A stretch of DNA of 64,000 nt from the NCBI GenBank assembly GCA_046317855.1, contig JBKCVM010000034.1:3953-67952 (forward strand), read 5' to 3'. Positions 60,940 to 64,000 of the stretch are shown one piece after another. The DNA is from CAIOHW01 sp046317855 (GTDB taxonomy: Bacteria > Bdellovibrionota > UBA1018). Under the pieces are notes generated by a model, which searched no databases, was not told the DNA's origin, and saw nothing but the letters and a program-made list of their open reading frames with translations. The translations under genes and the position numbers were made by a program. How positions within the stretch are numbered: position 1 is the stretch's first letter; each line of letters starts with the position of its first letter.

Positions 60940-62747
60940 GCGGGGCAGAGTACCAACCCCGGGAGTGGCGCTTTCGAAGCCAAGGGGCGATCGAGGGTCT
61001 TCCGTCGGGCTTGCGAGAGTCCACTGGGCTTGACGAACTCACCCTTGATCTCTGTCTGAGTCGGGGACTGGGCGATTCTGAGCGCATAGCGGATTACTTG
61101 GCACCGCGACTAGATCGGCTCACTTCAGCCCTCAGTATTGCTGGAATGCAGGCTGCCGTGGAGCGGGTGGTTTTGGCGCGCGAGGCGGGGCAGAAAGTCC
61201 GAGTCTTTGGCGATTACGATGTCGATGGAACCACCGGGGCAGCACTCTTGGGGTGGTTCTTCAGAGAGATTGGGATTGCGCATGAGATTAGGCAGCCGGA
61301 TCGCTTCAAAGATGGGTACGGGCTCAATGTGGGAGCAGTCGAAGAAGCTGTGGCCGATGGCGCCCAGCTCTTGATCACGGTTGATTGCGGCATCACTTCT
61401 TTTGCGGCGGCCGAGCGTGCTGCTCAGCTGGGGCTGGATTTGATCATCGTGGATCATCACCAGCTCGATTTGAATCGCGGGCTTCCGCAGGCGCTTGCAG
61501 TGGTGAATCCGCAGCGGCCGGACTGTTCAAGTGGGCTTAAGCAAGTCTGCGGCTGCGGGCTTGCGTTTTATCTTTGCGTGGCACTCCGAGCTGCGGGCCG
61601 TGCCAGGGGATGGTGGCGCGGAGAGGGTTCCGGGGATTTATCGGGGGAGTTCAAAGGCGCTGGACCTAATCTTAAGCAACACCTGGACCTCGTCGTCATG
61701 GCGACCGCCGCTGACATCGTTCCACTGACTGGCGATAATCACGTGCTGGTTCGTCACGGCATGGAGGTGCTGCGCAATTCCAAAAAACCCGGCGTCCGCG
61801 CGCTGCTCGAAGCTGCCGGAGTGGGTGACCGGGAGCTGGGTCCCGGACATTTGGGATTTGTGATTGGGCCACGCATCAACGCATCGGGGCGCCTGGGTTC
61901 AGCTGCGACAGCTCTTGAGCTTTTGCTCACTGAGGATCCCGTTCGTGCGCGCGAACTTGCGCGGATTTTAGAAACTGTCAACGCCGAGCGAGCTGAGTTG
62001 CAGAACCGCATTTGGGATGAGGTCAAGATCCGCGTCGAAGAGGGAATTTCTGAGGGGCGCTTTGTTCATGGGATCGTAGTGGCTGATGAGGGCTGGCATG
62101 AAGGCGTCGTGGGGATTGTGGCATCGCGCGTGGTCGAGACGTTTAGACGTCCCGCCATCGTGCTTAGCCTGCGTGAGGACCACGCCAAGGGAAGCGCCCG
62201 CACCTATGCCGGCAAAGATGTTCTGGAGGCGATACGCCGTTGTCATCAACATTTGAAAGCTTTTGGAGGGCATGCCCACGCTGCGGGCGTCACGCTCGAG
62301 CTGTCTTGCGTTGCCCCGTTTGCTGAGGCCTTTGATCAAGCGCTTGCGCAAATTGCTGAAGATGCAGAGAGGCGCGTCCTGCACGTGGAGAGGCAGATTC
62401 CGATTGAAGCTCTTTCTGTCAAAACGTTGGCAGAGATTGAGCGCATGGGTCCCTTTGGTCCTGGAAATCCGGAACCCGTTTTTTCAATGCGTGCGCGCAT
62501 CAGGGCTCACCGCGTTCTCAAAGAGCGTCATCTTAAACTCACTCTCGAAGAAAACGGCCGGCAAACCGAAGCAATCTGGTTTAACGCTGCAGATCACTTA
62601 GAGTGGCTTCTTGCAAAGCATCAGTCCGGAGACGGGCTCTGGGAGTGGGCCGGCGTTCCTGAGCTCAATCGATTTCGCGGAAATGTGACCCCGACTTTTC
62701 GCATTCGGGATGTGCGTAACTTGACGGAGCCCCGCGTCGACTCGTAG
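60936..62747 (+). CDS. recJ: Single-stranded-DNA exonuclease RecJ
   Basis: RecJ degrades single-stranded DNA 5' to 3' in recombination and mismatch repair. The 603-residue protein has the DHH-family motifs VFGDYDVDGTTGAALL, LITVDCGI, IIVDHHQLDL and a DHHA1 domain with HEGVVGIVASRVVETFRRPAIV and GGHAHAAGVTLE, plus the OB-fold. It starts with GTG at 60936, four bases into secF. RecJ after secF is a common order in deltaproteobacterial-type genomes. Confidence 0.95.
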   Translation: MSGAEYQPREWRFRSQGAIEGLPSGLRESTGLDELTLDLCLSRGLGDSERIADYLAPRLDRLTSALSIAGMQAAVERVVLAREAGQKVRVFGDYDVDGTTGAALLGWFFREIGIAHEIRQPDRFKDGYGLNVGAVEEAVADGAQLLITVDCGITSFAAAERAAQLGLDLIIVDHHQLDLNRGLPQALAVVNPQRPDCSSGLKQVCGCGLAFYLCVALRAAGRARGWWRGEGSGDLSGEFKGAGPNLKQHLDLVVMATAADIVPLTGDNHVLVRHGMEVLRNSKKPGVRALLEAAGVGDRELGPGHLGFVIGPRINASGRLGSAATALELLLTEDPVRARELARILETVNAERAELQNRIWDEVKIRVEEGISEGRFVHGIVVADEGWHEGVVGIVASRVVETFRRPAIVLSLREDHAKGSARTYAGKDVLEAIRRCHQHLKAFGGHAHAAGVTLELSCVAPFAEAFDQALAQIAEDAERRVLHVERQIPIEALSVKTLAEIERMGPFGPGNPEPVFSMRARIRAHRVLKERHLKLTLEENGRQTEAIWFNAADHLEWLLAKHQSGDGLWEWAGVPELNRFRGNVTPTFRIRDVRNLTEPRVDS

Positions 62748-62801
62748 AATCTGAAAATTCACAATTGAAGTTTTTTAATCGAATGCCAAAGGAGGGCGTC
62801 G

Positions 62802-64000
62802 ATGAGTGCTCAGGGGGCCGGTCAGGCAAGGAAGCTGACAAGAGATCTGGCAAGTAGGCTGTGGCGTACCGGATTCTATGTTTTGGCTGGGTGCGCTCTC
62901 TTTGCACTCCAGGCCAGGGGTGAAGCCCCGCATGTGCCGGGGGAACTTATCGTTAAGTTAAAAAACGATGCGTCTCGTGGGCCTGGAGTCCTTTCGCTCA
63001 ACTTGGCCGGAGTTTCTATTCTGTCGGCGCAAGTCTTTCAGACTGACTCAAGACTCATGAAGATCAAAATCTCTGATGAATCTCGCCTTCAAAGCGCCCT
63101 TCAGAGCCTTCAACAGGACCCCCGCGTCGAGTATGTCGAGCCCAACTACATTTACCGCATGTCGGCCTCTGGCATTCCTGATGACCCGATGATGCCCAAA
63201 CTCTGGAATCTCATCAATGAAGGCCAGAAGGATTCAGGCGGAAACAAAGGCAAGCCCGGTGCAGATGTGCGTGTGGCTCCTGTGTGGGCTTCTGGAAACG
63301 TTGGGTCCAGGAATGTCGTGGTTGCAGTAATTGACACAGGCATCGACTGGAAACACGAAGATCTTAAGGCAAACCTTTTTGTGAATCCTGGAGAGTCCGG
63401 AAGCCTTGCCAATAATGGTAAGGACGACGATAAAAACGGGTTCATTGATGACACCCATGGTTGGAATTTTGAGGCAAAATCTAGAAAGTCCTCAGACGAT
63501 CAAGGCCATGGGACTCATTGCGCCGGCACGATTGGTGGCGCAGGCAACAATCGTCGGGGCGTGGCAGGAGTCAATTGGGAAGTCACCTTGATGCCCGTCA
63601 AGTTTCTAGATTCAAACGGAAGTGGCACTCTCGAGGCGGCCGTTGAGTCGATCAATTATGCCACGATGATGAAAGTCAACATCATGAGCAACAGCTGGGG
63701 TGGCGGGGGCTTTTCTCAAGCACTGCTCGAATCCATTCAAAAAGCTCGAGATGCAGGCATCTTGTTTGTGGCTGCTGCCGGAAACGACGGACGCGATAAT
63801 GACTCAAGCAACACTTATCCAGCCAATTACGATGTCGAAAACGTAGTGTCGGTTGCTGCCCTCGACAATCAAGACAATCTGGCGAGTTTTTCAAACTATG
63901 GCAGGACGAAGGTTCACGTGGCAGCGCCCGGTGTGAACATTCTGAGTACTAAGAAAGATGGGGGCTATGAAGTGTTGAGTGGGACCTCCATGGCTTGTCC
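62802..64000 (+). CDS. Secreted subtilase (S8), C-terminus outside window
   Basis: The first 399 residues of a subtilisin-like protease. The N-terminus is hydrophobic (YVLAGCALFALQ) with an LAGC that could be a lipobox at Cys31, though the preceding core is short. An I9-like propeptide follows (PGELIVKLKND to VEYVEPNYIYRM, about 47-120). The triad is Asp178 (AVIDTGID), His236 (GHGTHCAGT) and Ser396 (GTSMAC) at the window edge. A calcium-binding-type loop DDDKNGFIDD is present. GGAGG six bases before the ATG fixes the start. T2SS-dependent export is possible. Confidence 0.92.
   Translation, partial: MSAQGAGQARKLTRDLASRLWRTGFYVLAGCALFALQARGEAPHVPGELIVKLKNDASRGPGVLSLNLAGVSILSAQVFQTDSRLMKIKISDESRLQSALQSLQQDPRVEYVEPNYIYRMSASGIPDDPMMPKLWNLINEGQKDSGGNKGKPGADVRVAPVWASGNVGSRNVVVAVIDTGIDWKHEDLKANLFVNPGESGSLANNGKDDDKNGFIDDTHGWNFEAKSRKSSDDQGHGTHCAGTIGGAGNNRRGVAGVNWEVTLMPVKFLDSNGSGTLEAAVESINYATMMKVNIMSNSWGGGGFSQALLESIQKARDAGILFVAAAGNDGRDNDSSNTYPANYDVENVVSVAALDNQDNLASFSNYGRTKVHVAAPGVNILSTKKDGGYEVLSGTSMAC

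Noticed and set aside
1..64000. rRNA, tRNA, CRISPR arrays, insertion sequences, attachment sites, prophage or toxin-antitoxin genes
   Set aside because: No cloverleaf-like gaps, spaced direct repeats, transposases or integrases were seen; every gap is under about 215 bases and read as promoter or terminator space.

Overview
The window is about 64 kb of bacterial chromosome, densely coded, with no gap over roughly 215 bases between genes. I saw no rRNA, tRNA, CRISPR array, insertion sequence or phage gene. It is a Gram-negative: it has a full type II secretion operon, lipoprotein signals, IHF alpha, YajC-SecD-SecF and a CarD-type regulator. The gene order (tgt-yajC-secD-secF-recJ, gspC to gspN including gspN, carD, nfeD-slipin) and protein style suggest a Bdellovibrionota or related former deltaproteobacterial lineage. 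That placement is inference from gene content, not from a marker-gene tree.

Layout. 1-1738 (minus): the start of a cut lipoprotein gene, a flavin-reductase-like protein and nadA. 1815-5406: a small unknown gene and a thiamine-type ABC transporter (thiBPQ) joined by ATGA overlaps. 5513-7868: icd and mdh. 7881-13931: a DOMON-like protein, a giant G8-domain/beta-helix putative lipoprotein and a C45-type autoproteolytic hydrolase. 14085-18849: sucC, sucD, ndk, nadE and a basic coiled-coil protein. 18930-24770: infC-rpmI-rplT, pheST, ihfA and a MerR regulator. 24767-26607 (minus): an ATP-grasp GshB-like enzyme and a polyprenyl diphosphate synthase. 26632-40124 (minus): twelve contiguous type II secretion genes, gspC to gspN. 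40338-48603: an acyl-CoA dehydrogenase, carD, cysS, uvrB and a YyaL-type protein. 48657-52519: a secreted unknown, a zinc-ribbon/Tudor-like protein divergent from uvrC, uvrC, a small zinc ribbon and a shrunken UDG-like protein. 52516-55916: nfeD, slipin and a SpoIID-domain protein. 55929-62747: an MBL hydrolase, tgt, yajC, secD, secF and recJ. 62802-end: a secreted subtilase cut by the window edge.

How the genes fit together. Much of the window is housekeeping: four TCA-cycle genes, NAD synthesis (nadA and nadE), translation, Sec export, the T2SS that could carry the secreted hydrolases across the outer membrane, and nucleotide excision repair (uvrB, uvrC).

The most unusual signals are small cis elements. 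These are a nested hairpin in front of pheS, a terminator whose U-tract touches the cysS start codon, a 20-bp perfect palindrome centred on the MBL start codon, three 11-bp repeats each with a Shine-Dalgarno-like AAGG before rpmI, and a pair of TGACA-N3-TGTCA boxes before the acyl-CoA dehydrogenase. The unusual proteins are a UvrC lacking its C-terminal helix-hairpin-helix, the zinc-ribbon/Tudor protein beside it, a UDG-like relic before nfeD, a His-rich insert in ThiQ, and the CEMIP-like G8 protein.
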